From positions 58,613,001-58,677,000 of the forward strand of contig CM073887.1 of assembly GCA_037176705.1 (NCBI GenBank): DNA of 64,000 nucleotides, in the 5' to 3' direction. The notes beneath the pieces were generated by a model. That model ran no database searches, was not told where the DNA came from, and saw nothing but the letters and a program-made list of their open reading frames with translations. Source of the DNA: Molossus alvarezi (lineage: Eukaryota > Chordata > Mammalia > Chiroptera > Molossidae). Shown here piece after piece: positions 31,346 through 44,449 of the stretch (the first letter of the stretch is position 1; every line of letters begins with the position of its first letter). The position numbers and the translations under genes are program-made.

Positions 31346-33039
31346 GAAAAAGAATATTTTCAGTATGCTGAGTGGGCCTTGAGTTTTTAAGCTAGAATTC
31401 TCACAATATGTATGGCTTACAAATAGCTCTTGCCTGCACCAGTAGTGTCAAATTTGAGCACCTAAGTACACACATGTGTTATAGAGCATGGTGCACTACT
31501 CATGTGACCACAAAAAGGAGTAGAAAAAAGAAGCCCCTGGCCTCCTCACTGCTGCAGAGGGGTTTCTCTGCCTCTCTCTGTGTCTGCCCAACTCTGATCC
31601 CATCAACAGGGGAACCAACCGTGCAGCAGGGTTGGCAGATTTGCAGGGCATGTGCAGGGGGAGGGACAAACAGGGACCACGGAGCTGAAAACCAAAGGGC
31701 CACAAGTGATGGCAGAGGGGAGTGAGTGGGCACAACTGGGTCATGGGGGAAACAGAGCTCTGCAGAGTCAGGGGTTACTGAATAAGAACCCCTCAACCTG
31801 GTCCAGAAAAGCCTTGCATGGAGAGGAAGGCGAAGGCAGCAGCGAGAAGGGGACCAAGAGAGTGAGGGGGTCCTGGGCTGGGGCTGCCAGGAGGAAGGGA
31901 GGCCCAGCCCTGTGGCATCTGCCTCCCCCTTCCCTGGCTCCAGCCCCAGCTAGCTCCCCCCTCACTTTCACTGGCACTAAATTTACTTTATAATTTTAAA
32001 ATTAAAATTTTTAAAAAGCAGAAAAGAGAAAACACTTGAAGGCAAAATACCTCCCACAATATTTCTTGAGGGGGTGCTTATGTAAAAAGACAAATGCAAA
32101 AGATCACTAAAAAGTCTAAGCACCGAATAACAAGGAAAATAAAAGAGAAACACATTTAATTAAAAACACCTGAAGCAAATAAATAAGTAACTCCCTTTGC
32201 AAGACCAAGGCACTGCACAACCACTGGCACAGTGGGCATTAGCCCCTACCTCCACTTCTTACCCACTTTTATTGTGCAGCTATGTCTTCCGAAAGCACTG
32301 TGGAAGCCCCACACCTGGGGGAAGGCCCAGGGCAGCCTTTTAGCCTCCCACCAGCCTATGTAACCCTGACAAAGAGCCCCTTCCTCTGTTTCCACATTTC
32401 TCCAAGTGGAGCCCACTGAACGCTGAGGACCCTGCTTTCCTGCTCCAAATCTAGGCCCTTATGGGTGGGGTGGTGGCACTGTCCTGGGACTGGATGCCAG
32501 TTCCATCCCAAGTGGGTAGCTCTCTCCCCTGCCAAGGAGGGCTCTTGAGGACCGTGTTTTCTTTACCTATTGCATATGGAGCTGGGAAGAAAAACTGTTC
32601 GGCTTAATTTAAAATATGACATGAGATCTGAAACATTTGATTACTCGATCCTTTTGGAGGGACAAGGTGCAGAATAGGCTTGGAGACACCCCCTACAGGT
32701 TTGACTCTCCCATCAGCCCACCGCCTGGGAAACGTGCCCTCGTGCCCTTGGCTGGCACGGGGGTACCAGAGCCCGACTCCTTTCTTCCTTTCTTTCTTTT
32801 TTAAACCCCTCTAGCGCAAACTAGGCAGTGGGTCAGGGCCTAGAGCAGGGGAGGGAAGAAGGGAGGGTTGTCTCTGAAAGAGGGTAAAAAAAGAAAGCAA
32901 GGCTCCAACTCTCCCGGAGAAGAACGAACGGGCCGGCCGCCGCCACAAGTTTCCTGGCTTGTGCCAGTTTGGGGATTTGCGAATCAGACCGGAGCGGAGG
33001 GAAAGGCTGGTGAGAAAAAAGGCTTGCATTAAAACTAAC

Positions 33040-33330
33040 CAGTTCTGCCTAAAAGCACGCTTTCCACTCTTAAATAAGACAATGCCGAAGGGAGAGGAGA
33101 GATGAGTTATTTCTCACTCTTTAATTATTCCAATGCTTAGCATTATTTTTTAAAACCACACACATTAACCAATGATATATTCTAACCCTTAACAAAGCTG
33201 GTATTTTCCTCTGATTACAGACTTTGCCGTGGCAAACCCGGGTTCCGACGAGCGGCAGCACAGAATCGCGCTCCTAAATGAGGCACAATTTTATTAAAAT
33301 CATAATAATCCTTGCAATTCTATAGTGCCT
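33040..33330. promoter_or_regulatory. AT-rich unique block in NFIX intron 1 (candidate conserved element)
   Basis: Unique sequence with TTAATTATTCC, TTAACCAATG and TAATAATCC-type segments, plus a small CpG-containing patch at 33236-33272 (GGGTTCCGACGAGCGGC). It carries no repeat signature. Its status as a regulatory element is inferred. Confidence 0.25.
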
Positions 33331-36300
33331 TTTGGGCAGCAGAGACCCAGGTGCTCCAAGCCCTGCTTGACTGGGGAACCAGTGACCAAGAGCTCAGGAG
33401 AGAGGCAGGAAACGCTCACCAGCTCCAGAGTGCTACAGGCACGTATTTTTCTTTCTTTTTTTTAACAGCCTGTTTCCATCATTCAGCCTCCGTCTCACGC
33501 TTTAAAAAAAAAAAATAACAAAACTCCTTTACATTTTTTTTAACGTTTTAAAGAGTGAAAAGATGCCTCAAAATAAAAGGGAGGGAAGGAGCTAAGCGTG
33601 GTCTGGGAAGTTGGTGGGGTCAGGGAGTGGCTGCTGGGATGGGCTACCTCTGGGTCTAGGGTTCAGAGCGCAGGGCCAGCCGATACCCCAGGTCACCTCC
33701 TCCCACACAGCTGCAGCAGAGTGAGTCATCAGTACGTGAAAAAGGAAAAGGATCTAACACCATCAACTCGAATTTAAGTAATTCGGGTGATGAGAAGTCG
33801 GGTTTATGACTGGCTTCCGAAGAGACAGGCTGGGATGCCCCTTGGTGCTTTCTCTGAAAGTCCAGGGGCTCCTTAAGCTCCAGGGGAGGCTTGGGGGACA
33901 TCAGCATTAGCGGGACACTAGCCTCCTCCTCCAACAGGTTAAGTCAGGCCCACTGGGTAAACACACATTCTTTTTCCATTTTTCAATCCTCTCCCCAGCC
34001 TGCCCGGGAATTGCTGCAAAATGGCTGGTAGCAATGGGTGGGGAGGCCTTAGCGCCTCCAAAAGAAGTCTGCCCTGAGAGGGAAGACCATGTTGACCAGA
34101 GGGGATCTGGGGGAAATTATTATTATTATTTTTTTTAAGTTTCTTGGAAGCTGTGCAACTCCTGCGGCCTGAAGGCAGAGGAGAGGGAAAGGGAAAGCGC
34201 ATTTTCTGCCACTTAGTCACATTTCTTCCCCATGCTCCATGGAGGCCAAACGCCCCCAAACCCAGCCAATCCTCAAGACAAACAAAAATCTCTGGTAAAT
34301 TTCCCCGCCCTTATTCCCCCAAATGAGGCAGCTTGGGGATAAATGGAGAGGCTCCTTCTAGGCCTGAGATCTGGAGGTGGAGATGTGCACAATGCCGTGT
34401 GGAGGAGGGACCCTCTCCGGATTGAGGCCCCCAAGTCACCCTTGGATTCTGAGCTCATAAAACCCAAAGTCCCTCAAGCAGCCACAGAATTTACAGGATT
34501 CATCAATATAGATTTCATTTCCTCTCGCTCATTATCCTCTGTGGGATATCAGGGTGAACACAGGAGAAGGGAAACTGAGGCAAGGGTACCTGTGGGACTG
34601 GGGACTGAACTCGCCTAGAGTCCAACAAGCCCACCTCTATTTGAAGCCCTTCCGGTGGCAGCCTTTGGCAGAAGGCCAACACCCCACCGTGAGAAGCAGG
34701 CCAGCCCTCAATGCCTAGTGGAGTCACTTTTGGGGGTTGCTATGAGGGGTGAGGCCCCAGTACTGTGGGCAAGAGCTGCACCTGAGCAGTGTGGGGTCCA
34801 AAGTACACTACAGGAGACAACCCCTCCCCCAGAGTCTACAGAGCGACTTCATTCTTTGGTCCTCACTCCTGGATCAATGCCTAGAGCAGCTCGGCTTGAG
34901 TGAACCAACTGGGCACCAAAGGCACTTCCCACACCAGGGGCCTCGACACACCACTTCCCGCCTTCTTGCCTCTTCAAATGTGCACTCCAGACTTTTGCGT
35001 AGAGCTCAGTGGTTGATGATGGCACTTTAGGGCCCCAGAGCCCTGCCTTGGAGACTATGCTGTCCCTTCTCACGCTGTGGTACTCAGTGCAAATGACTGT
35101 GACTGTGAGCACCCATGTTTTGCAGGGTGGAAAGTACACAGCTCTCCCTCTGCCAAAGACCAGGAGAGGTTTCCCCATGAACCTCACCCATCCATGTCCC
35201 CTCCAGGCGTGAGCCAATTGCAGGGGTCCAGGAAATGCCATGCTGTGATGGGGGTGGGGGCAGGAGGAGATACGTGGGGGGACACTGGGGAGGTGAAAGG
35301 AGCCCATAGGCAGCAGGCACCTGACAATGAGCACAGGCAGGGCATGGGCAGCACGCCTCTGCTGAGGTTTGCACAGGCACAGGACGTGATGCACAAGTGG
35401 ACTGGAAAAGCTTCGGGGCCATTAAGGGGGCTGAGAAGGGAAGTGCAAAGACCATTTAATTTTTTTCAGCAAGGATGGGGCATCAAAGCGCTATGGTTGG
35501 GCAATGGCACCGTCTAGGGAGTCCTGGGACACCCTCCCCACCTCTGCTCATCAAGTGCTTCTATTTTAAAATATCTCACACCCCTTCAAAACCCACCCAC
35601 ACTCAATCCTGAGGTCCATGGTGTGCACATGGAACCAGCCTCTACACCCTAGCACACCTGAGAGGGCTGGTAGCTTGCAGCCTGAGCTGCCAAGCTGGAC
35701 TCAGAGGGGCAAATGAAAGTTTCACCCTAGAAGGGGGGGGCATTAAATAGTCTCTTTGTGGAGAGGAATTGTGGTCGTCACTCAGGATTAATTTAAGCAG
35801 CAACAGCAAACACACACCAAAAAGCAAGTCTCCCCGCCAGCACCCACCCCCGCTATTGTGTTTGGGGGAGTGCTGTGGGACTCCAAGGGTGGCTCAGCCT
35901 TTCAGGGAGGAGGGTCCTTGGCCTTTAAGAACTTGGAGCGTCCACAGTCGGAAGGGGGAAAGCTGCTCCCGCCTCACCCCAAGTCTCTGCTTAGTGAAAT
36001 CGATTTTGCAGGTTTGGGAGAAAGCCGAGTAGGGGTGGTAAAAATCCAAGTACAGACGTGAAGCGGGAGTTGGGGGAGGTTCTTACATATAAATATATAC
36101 ATATATTAAGGTACAAATTTCCAATATAAATATAGCACATGCAGAGGCGCTACCGGGCAGCTCTGGGATGGCTCACCTGTGCCCAGGGGCATTTGGGAGG
36201 ACTGGTGTTCTAAGAGAAACGGGGGCGGTGGGAATCAGGCCTCAGCTTCCCGGTCTCCTCCCCAAGAACCTGAATGTGGCTTTGGAGCCAGGTGCTCAGG

Positions 36301-37469
36301 GCGGCCTGGCAGGTGTGTGACTCACGTGAAACACATGCATGTGCAGGCTGGGGAGGTGCATGCCCACGTGGGCCTGGAGCCACGTGTTGTAAGCACTGAA
36401 AGCTCCTTAGGGCTAACTAAGCCACCTGAGCCTGGGACCCCCAGGAGGGTATAGGGCAGCACCTGTGCTCTGAACTTGAAATGGGGAGGGAGCGCGCTCT
36501 GGCGTGTGTTCTGGACCCCATCTGATGTCTCGAAAGGGTGTGTTTATGGGTGTGTGTGCTCCCCATTGGGCTGTCAGGCCTGGGTGTGCATATGAACCGG
36601 GCGGTTCCTGTGATCCCTGTCTGGGGCACCAGCCAAGGGCATGCTCAAGACCCCTGTCCGAGCCCGCTGCTGTACCACAGCACGCTTATGTGCGTGCCGT
36701 GCCAGAGGGCCCCTTGGGGTGTCAGACATGGGCGTGCATGCGCGCGCGGGTGCCCGCCGCGCAGAACTGTGCGCATATGCTTATGCTTACGCTCGCCCTA
36801 GAAGTAGCCACGTGCGCAGAGGCCACCGTAGCGGCGGTTGGGCCGAGCCAGAGCCCGGATCTAGCCCCTGAGCGGGCCAGGGGGCAGGGCCTACAGCCCT
36901 GCGGATACCGTTGGAGCCGTGTTGGTTTTGGCCCTGGAAGCTCTAATGGGGAAGCCCCGAGGAGCAGGCGGGGGTGGAACAAAGAAGGAAAAAGTGAGGG
37001 GAGGCAGACAACAGAGGAGGAGAAGGAGGAGGAAGCGCCTTGGAATGCGGAGGGCCCTGGGGAGTAGGGGTGCAGGGCACCGAAGGCTCCAGGCTTAGGA
37101 CCAAAGACTTGCCTGGGAGCCTGGGGCTGCCACTTCCCCCACCCTGTGGACTGGTACAGCGCTTTTAAAGACCCAGAAGTTTTCTGTTTTCGGGGACCCT
37201 GGCCCCAGCCACGGGGCTCCAACACACAGCCATTGTGGGCTACAAGGAACCAAGTAGCATTTGGGGTGGATGGCGTGGCTAAAATGTCCTCAGCCTTGGT
37301 TAGACAGTTTGAGGTCCCTTCCCACATTTCTTGACTGGGCTGCTTAGAACCTCAGTCTTTCCATCTGGGGAATGGGAAGGGAATTCCCATGAGAAGGGCC
37401 AGGAGAGGGAGCCTCAGGTGGATTGGAGTAGGTTAAAAACCAAGATGACCTGTTTTGAGTCTTGCTTGC

Positions 37470-37615
37470 CCCTGGGAGCCTGGCTAGTAATTCCTGCCAC
37501 CCCACTTCTAGCCCCATGACCTTGGCACTGGACCTTGCGGCCTCTGTTCCCTCATGTGTAGAACAGATTACTCATACCTGCCTCATATTGGGATGGTTAC
37601 AGGAGGTCCCGTGCA
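37470..37615 (+). mobile_element. MIR fragment
   Basis: CATGACCTTGGCACTGGACC, GTTCCCTCATGTGTAGAACA and ATACCTGCCTCATATTG are MIR-like. Confidence 0.5.
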
Positions 37616-38586
37616 CCGGCCTGCTGCCCTGGCACAATTGCTCTGGAGTTGGTAGCTGTTATTTTTATTGTGAGGAGTCTATGGCTGTGACAAGCTGTGA
37701 CTCTTGGTGTGATCGTGTGAGGCTGGCTGTGTGTGCGACTGTGCGGCTGTGTGTGTGTGCGCGTGTGTGACAGGTTGTGTGTGAGACTGTGCATGGATGA
37801 CAGATTGTGCCGGTGTGCAGCAGTGCCTGTGACAGGCTGTCACTGTATGACAGACTGCGGGTGGTGGGGTGTTGCAAGTACCGACTGAGTGGAGATAAGG
37901 CAGTGTGTGGGGTTGGGATGGGGGACCCCCACAAACCTACCTCAATGAAGGTCTGGCTGATAGTGAGACAAGGAGGTTCTTGGGGACTGAGGGGCAGTCC
38001 AGTGTCCCCTGGGGCCTTGGCCTTTCCATTGTGTTCAGTAGGACCCCATCTGCTGTAAACCTCAGGTGGTGACAGGTCAGAGGGACACTATAATAAGAGC
38101 CCTGCCTTCACCTGCTATGTCAGCTTAGGTGCCCATCCCCAGCTTCGTGCCTGGGTTTGTGGGATCCCAGGAGGGTCATCAGTGATCTCTGGGCATGATG
38201 GACCCAGGCCTAGCCGGCTTTGGTGAGGGGCACATTCCCAGCGCTTGTTTCCCACACTTTTTCCTGAGCTCCAGGCCTGGGCAGGGCTAGTGAGACCAGA
38301 AAAAGGAGGGATCTGAGGAAAGCAAGAAAAGCCAGGAGAGAAATGGAGAGAGAGGGTGAGAAAACAAGACATTTCCATGAGTTCTCTGGAGAAGCCAGAG
38401 CTGCTTAGAGTCAGGGCCTCCAGTCAGGTGGATATGTGTCAGGTTTGTGAGGGCAGGACTGGCAGCCCACAGAACTGTTAGCCCTGCTTTGACAGGCCCC
38501 ACACTCAGACACTGTGCAACTTCAAGGACTCACTCCGCAAGTCAGTCCTGGTGGAGGAATGAGAAAAACCAGGTATTCTCCTAATC

Positions 38587-39114
38587 CACCAATTTTCAAC
38601 CAGTGTGCTACAAGAATTCTTAAAACATGTAATACCTTGCCCTGGCTGATTTTGCTCAGTGGTTAGAGCATCGCCCGCGGACCAGAGAGTCCCGGGTTCG
38701 GTTTCCGCTAAGGGCATATTCCTCGGTTTCAGTTTGTCCCCGGCCCCGGTTGGGGTCGTGTGGGTGGCAGCCACTCAACGTGTCTCTCACGTTGATGTTT
38801 CTCTCTCCCTCTCTTCTTCCTTCTCTCCTTCCCGCTCTATCTGAAAATAAATGCAAGAGCGTCCTGGGGTGAGGATTAAAAAAAAAAAAAAAAGGCATGC
38901 AATACCTGACTATTTAGCAAGGGGCACTGACCTCTTTTTCCTTTAGATTGTCAAATATAAATGAAAACAGCCAATACTACAACAGCTGTCCAGTGTGAAT
39001 GGATCAAAAGTATACCTTTTTATTTGTCAGATCGGCAAAAATATATTTTTGTGTGTGCTGCAGAATTTTAGTAATTTGTGTGTGCCATGAGATGAAAAAG
39101 GTTGAAAATCGCTG
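38587..39114 (+). mobile_element. Non-autonomous hAT-like DNA transposon, split by a SINE
   Basis: Inverted termini ATTTTCAACC (38592-38601) and GGTTGAAAAT (39100-39109), with CTG-type ends, bracket about 270 bp of AT-rich element DNA once the SINE at 38638-38896 is subtracted. The terminus type (CAGNGATTTTCAACC) is typical of hAT elements. No transposase frame is present. Confidence 0.68.
38638..38896 (+). mobile_element. VES-type SINE inserted in a hAT element
   Basis: A well-preserved copy with a long A tail. Flanking duplications CATGTAATACCT (38626-38637) and CATGCAATACCT (38897-38908) differ at one base. Confidence 0.94.
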
Positions 39115-39127
39115 TCCTAGTCAGTAT

Positions 39128-39285
39128 GTGATTCCACTTTGCATGCCACTCAGGCCCACCACTTTCTTCTACAGTTGGAGAAACTGAGGCTAGAAGAGTT
39201 AGGGAACTCTTCTGAGTACCCATTCATGCCCAGAAGACCTAAGAATATAGGTCTCCAGGCTCTGAGAAACCTTACCAGCTGGAAA
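39128..39285 (-). mobile_element. MIR-like fragment
   Basis: CAGTTGGAGAAACTGAGGC followed by AGTTAGGGAACTC is a degraded MIR core. The orientation is tentative. Confidence 0.5.
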
Positions 39286-41189
39286 AATTCCAAGGCCCAT
39301 GGGCCGGGGTTGGGGGGCAGCACCCTGTGAACCCTGCCCTCCCTTTCATGTGTCAGTATATGCATCGTGTGTGTGAGGGTGTGTGCTGTGGTCTACAGCT
39401 GTCGTGTGCCTGTTGTGCAAGCCACCGCATAATGCATGTGTCCCTCTGTTGGAGTAGGCCTTTGTGTGTCTGTGTCCATTCAGGGCCAGCTTGCCACTGA
39501 GAGGGTAAAGCGTCAAAGCACCCCCCCCCGAAAGTGTGTCTTTGATACTTGCAGCCTCGGCAGGGAAAAGCAAGTTTCCACAGGGCCGTCTTGGGCTGAG
39601 GCCAGGCCGTCCTCAAATAACATTTGAAGTTACTTAGCAAACTTTGTTTAGTGCCGAGAGAGGCGCGGGCAGCAGGCTGGGGGTGGGGGGGCAGTAAACC
39701 GGTTCCTCCAAAGTCCCTTGGCCCTCTGGGGGCACAAGTGCCCAACATGGAGCTTGGTTTCCCACCCTAGCTCTTGGGAGGAGAGCAAGAATCTTGTGGT
39801 CTTGGGAGAAACTTGGGGGAGAAGGGGATGGGACATCCCACAGATGTAGCTTCCCTTTGGAAAGTCCAGCCACTGGGCTGCGGCAGAAATGCCCACCATG
39901 GTCTCCTGGTGGCCCAGAGGCTGACATAGGCCCTGTGAGTCTATCAGAAATGGCGGGTTTGCATTTTATCTGCCGTCTTTTCTGCAGCCCCACTCTGCCA
40001 ACCTCTAGGAGGTGGCATGAGCTGGCTTGGAGTATGTGTCCCCCCCCAAACACATACACAAAAGTACCCAGAAGCCCTTGGTGCCCCCATGCATGGTCCC
40101 CAAACTCTCGGTCCCAGGCAGGAGAAAAGGCTGGAGAGCCAGCAATGGCGATGGTGGAAGGTCTGAAAGTGAAATTGGCGCCTATGGGAGGGGGCAGGGA
40201 AGGAGATGCCAAAATGGTGAGCCATTACAGGGAAGAAGGAGAGAGAGGGAGAAAGTGAGCAGGAAGATGGGAGCCAGGCAGGCATCGTCGCCAAGCTCCA
40301 GGCTGCAAAGGGGCAGCGAAAAAAGCAGCCCTGGCCCTTCCAGGGAGCAGGCATGGGGGACAAGCCCCAGGTGGCACAGGACAGGCAGGGGCCGGGAAGC
40401 ACCCAGCAATCCCCTGCCCCCACCCGAAGCTTCGAAATGGAGACTGGCAGCAGCAGCCGCTAGGCTCTGCCCGGGCATGGGGTGGGGGTGGCAGGCAGGC
40501 AGGGTGCCAAACCAAATGCCACCAGCCTGGGCATGGTGTTTGCCAGCCCACAGTGCCAACCCCACCAGCCCCAGTCCAGAGCCCTTATGCCTGGAGCTTT
40601 GGGGGTGGAGAAAGATGGGGTCCAGTGGGAATTGGGGTTCAGCAGATAAAGCCAGGTCTCCCCAAACCATGGGCAGGTCCCCAAGACCCTACAAAGATGG
40701 CGCTGCCTGGCACTGCCAGGGTGACGAACTTTGGTAAAAATAAACCAACCCGCCCCGGGGAAGCTAAATTGAGGGGCCCAGGTGGAAGTGCCACTCTGGG
40801 CCGCCAGCTGCCCCTGCCCTACCCCCAAGCTTAGAGTGGCAGGGTTGAGAATGCCCAGTGCCCATCAAGGCCTGGTTTCTGCACAGGAGAGGCCCCAGCC
40901 ATCTTGTCCTCAATTCCTGGGCAGGCAGCATAGGTTTTATCCAAAGTATACACCTCCACATCGGCCCTTTGAGAGGGAAAAGGGCCTGCACTTGAGCTGT
41001 GGCAGAGCAATGTTGAGTTGAAAGTCAGCCTCACAGACCACCTCTGCTAAAACTGCAGCTAACTAGCACTTCAGCAGGTCCTTCCTATTCTCCTCTCCCC
41101 GTACATTGCTGTCTCCAGTACCAGACACTCTTGTTTAGTGGGTTCATTGTCTGCCTTCTCACCAGGGCTAACACTTTGGCTGATTTTGC

Positions 41190-41265
41190 TCCCTGATGAG
41201 CCCCCAGGGTCCAGAACAGAGCCTGGCACCCAGGAGGTGCTTGGTAAATATTTGCCAAAGGAACA
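41190..41265 (+). mobile_element. MIR tail fragment
   Basis: ACAGAGCCTGGCACCCAGGA, GGTGCTTGGTAAATATTTG is the typical MIR 3' tail. Confidence 0.55.
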
Positions 41266-41644
41266 CACAGGCCCCTGGCTTCACCCCCCAGCACAGGGGC
41301 TCCAGCTTGGTGCCCAGCAAGGTGTGGGAGAGGGTGTTAGGCCCCGCTGGGGTGAGGGCAAACTTGGCCAGTGGGGGTGCAGAGGGGATGGATGACCATC
41401 CACTCTCATTCTGAGCCATGGACAGAAGATCTGAAGGTCAGAGTGGTAAGGAGGGTTCAAGGGCTGACAGCTGGGGCAAGTTTCAAATGGGAGCATGGGA
41501 GTATATAGGACCATTCTGAAATTTGTTAAAGGCCATAAGCTGCAGTCTTTCCCATCTGTAGGAATTAAGATGGTGGTGATCAGAGAAAGGGCCCAGGCTC
41601 TACCTCCTAACCCTTGTCCCTGGCACTGGATGTTCTTCTGAGTC

Positions 41645-41815
41645 TGTAAAAGCAAGCACTTACCTTACAACAAGCATCATTTTAAAGCACTTTCTGTAAA
41701 CCAACTCTAATCCTTACCACAACTCTGTGAGAGGCCCAGAGAGGATGAGTGACTTGCCCAAGGTCACAGAGCTAGTGAAAGCCAGGTTTCAAACCCAGGA
41801 AGTTGGCTCATAGGT
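41645..41815 (+). mobile_element. MIR SINE
   Basis: CACAACTCTGTGAGAGGCCC, GTGACTTGCCCAAGGTCACA and AGCCAGGTTTCAAACCCAGG are MIR core segments. Confidence 0.8.
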
Positions 41816-42742
41816 CCCACTCTCTAAATAATGTGCAAATGTCCCAAATGTCAACAGTGCCGAAGTGAAGAAACCTTACCCTAATATACCGTCAGACACA
41901 CACATGGTCACAGCCACCTGCCTCACATGGAAGGACTCGGGGGGATAAGCTGGGAAGGCTCTTAGCACAGGGTGACACCGTCAGCACACAGCACACTTTA
42001 GCCATCACTCTGATTTTTAGGATAAACGCTCATTTTGTTATTACTCTACGAAAGGCTTTCTCCCCATGGGATCCTGCCAGCTATCTTTCTTTGCTTTCTC
42101 CAGAATCAGAAATGAGAATCAGAGGCCAGAGGATTAGTGAGACAGTCCTGTGGAGGACAAGTCTCAGAAGTTAGCCTCACCTCCATCCCAGACTGTTTTG
42201 TTGGCTGCCAGAAGCAGGACAGTAAGTGGGGCCCTCGGCCACTGGGCCTACCACTGGCCCCACTGCTGAGCCAGAATGCCAGGAGTGTCCTGAGCAGGGG
42301 TGACATGTGGCCTCCCAGGCTTTGATAAACTAGCATAGGGATTCAGCGCTTCACATTCCATCAGAAGAAATTAGGGTGGTCGAATTTGCTGTTCAGAGAC
42401 AGCCCCAGGGGGCCAGCAGGCTGAGGGGAGGTATGAGGAAGTCAGGTCTCATCTCTCAGGCACCATTTCCAAGCAAGGCCAGGTATGGCCCAGGTGTGAG
42501 TGTGTGTGTGGGTATGACCCTCGTCCCTGTATGCTGGGGCAACACAGGACTGTACATGCCACACCATTTGTGCCTGAACCTGGGGAGGTGGGGAACTGCC
42601 TTTGTGACATCTGGGTCCAGGTGAGCAAGACTGTGTGAGACACTGTGTCGGCTGGCCTCCTATGTGTGCGTGTGTGAGATGAGTGTCAGGAGTTAGCTGC
42701 GCCTATGTGTGCGTTACTATTTGTCTCACAATATATTAGGAC

Positions 42743-42913
42743 TGATCTTCTCTACTTTGGCACTATTGACATTTGGGGCTGGATCATTCTCTGTAGTGGG
42801 GCATCCTGTGCACTGTAGGGTGTTGGGCAGCATCCTTGGCCTCCACCCACTAGGTGCCAGTGGGCAAACCCTCCTCCAGGTGTGACGATCAAAAATGTTT
42901 CCAGACACTACCA
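42743..42913 (-). mobile_element. MER5-type DNA transposon fragment
   Basis: GGCACTATTGACATTTGGGG, CCCACTAGGTGCCAG and AAAAATGTTTCCAGACA match MER5A in reverse orientation. A TG-rich tract starts directly at its right end. Confidence 0.85.
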
Positions 42914-43380
42914 CATGTGTGTGTCTCACTGAGTGTCTCAGAGTGTGTTATTGTGTGCATGTGTGCATGGGCTCCTGTGTGTCTGATGGTGGTAAGGGTG
43001 GATCGGCGCTCCTGTGTGTGTTTCTGGAGGTCTGATAGCATTATTGCATGCTCATGCCGTGTGCTTCTTACAGTGTCTTTGGGTCTGTGCACTCCTGTGT
43101 GTTTGGCAGTGGCAGTGAGTGTGTCTGTACTGTGCATCTCACGGCATGTTATTGTATAACCATGTGTGCCTGCAGGTCTGCGCCCACAAGTGTGCTCCTG
43201 TGTCGATGTGTTCAGGTGTGGCGGGTGTCTCTAGGTGCCTGCGTATGAAAACGAGCATCTTTGTGTGGGGATGCCTGTGTCTGTGTGTGCCTGTTTTAGG
43301 GAGGTGCGCTGTGCGAGGGTGCTGTGCCTGTGTGTGACAGCGTGGTTCTTTGTGCCGCATGTGCCAGTGAGAGAGTGTGA
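42914..43380 (+). repeat. Degenerate TG-rich tract
   Basis: TGTGTG, GTGTCTG and TGTGTGCCTG motifs recur without strict period. It starts at the end of a MER5 copy. Confidence 0.85.
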
Positions 43381-44221
43381 CTTGGTATGAGATGGACCTG
43401 AAATAACCCCCGAGGTGATCTGACTGAAGCCCATATTTGGATGGACCCTCCTGGATGATCTGGCCCCTACCCCCAGCTCCTGCTGCCTCCTGAGGCCAAG
43501 GGGGTGGGGTGTGCCTCTGGGCTGCCCCTGCCTTGGCTCCCTCAATTTCTGGTGGGGACAGACCCCCGCCCTCTGCCCAATCTGTGCCTGTGCCAGGAAG
43601 GCTGGCACCAAACTGTCAGCCAAGGGGGAAGGGTCCTCGGTAGTGGTGGTGGCATTGCCCCCTGCCCACTGCTGGCCACCACCCCAGCTCCCTTCAGGGT
43701 GAAGCCCAGTGGGGGAAAAACTCCCCAGTGAAACCCTGGCTTCTGATTGGCTACAGAGCGCCGCAGTGCCCGCCACCCGCCTCCCCCTCCCCGGCTGGCG
43801 CAGCCACATTGGTAGTGGTGGCAAACGCAGCTCGGAGTTCTGGGCACAGCTGCGCCTCACAGAGGCCTGCCAACCCCACCAGAAGCCAGACACCCCAGCT
43901 CAATGGCCCCGACCCCTCCCCACCCGCCCGCCCAGCCAGGCAGCACCGTCACCCTGGCTGCTGCACCCTCGGGCTGCCAGACCCAGTACCCCTGGGCCCC
44001 TTCACCCACCAGGCCTATGCCCCTTTGGCCAAGCCCACTCAGGGTGAGGGGCCAGGCCCCTGCATATGGTCACTCCCACCCTCAGAGGGTTCTTCAGAAG
44101 GGGGAGGCAGCGAGAGGGGCAGGGAGAGGGGGAGCTAGCCCTTCTTCTTTTAGTGAACGCGCCCAGAGCTGGAGCCAAAAATCGAGGAGGAGAGATATTC
44201 AGACAGAGCCAAGACGCGTTT
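43381..44221. other. Intron 1, GC-rich patch with a CCAAT box
   Basis: A small CpG-containing segment at 43740-43880 includes CTGATTGGCT (an inverted CCAAT box). It could be a minor promoter or enhancer. Confidence 0.35.
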
Positions 44222-44310
44222 GGCAGGAGAGAGAGAGAGGGAGAGAGGGAGAGAGGGAGAGAGGGAGCGGGAGGAGGGGAGGAAAGAGGAAAGAGAGGGA
44301 GGGGGAAAGA
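44222..44310 (+). repeat. (GAGAGGGA)n purine repeat
   Basis: The same unit type as at 47566, within a wider purine-rich block (44080-44330). Confidence 0.9.
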
Positions 44311-44449
44311 AGGGGGGGCCTCAGTTTCCAAATCCATGCTCTCAGAGCCTTAGAGGGACAACCTGGGGTGTGGGACCTAGGGCAGGCCTGACTCAGGGGG
44401 TGATGGGCTCAAGCCCACAAAGACAGCCTGACACCCCAACTGGCCAGGC

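Larger units (their letters stand above)
31346..38586. other. Intron 1, largely unique sequence
   Basis: Includes the block at 33040, an AT-rich island at 36080-36140, a small CpG-rich patch at 36730-36870 and a GT-rich patch at 37690-37840. No exon recognised. Confidence 0.5.
39286..42742. other. Intron 1, GC-rich unique sequence
   Basis: Holds two MIR pieces. The long open frames at 39634-40737 are shared by several frames and have no domain. Confidence 0.5.

Noticed and set aside
39897..39915. CTCF-like TCTCCTGGTGGCCC
   Set aside because: Several mismatches in the GCGCCCC half make it much weaker than the sites at 58233 and 59585.
44222..44391. Arg/Glu-rich open frames in the purine repeat
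   Set aside because: They are direct translations of GAGAGGGA repeats and have no independent coding evidence.
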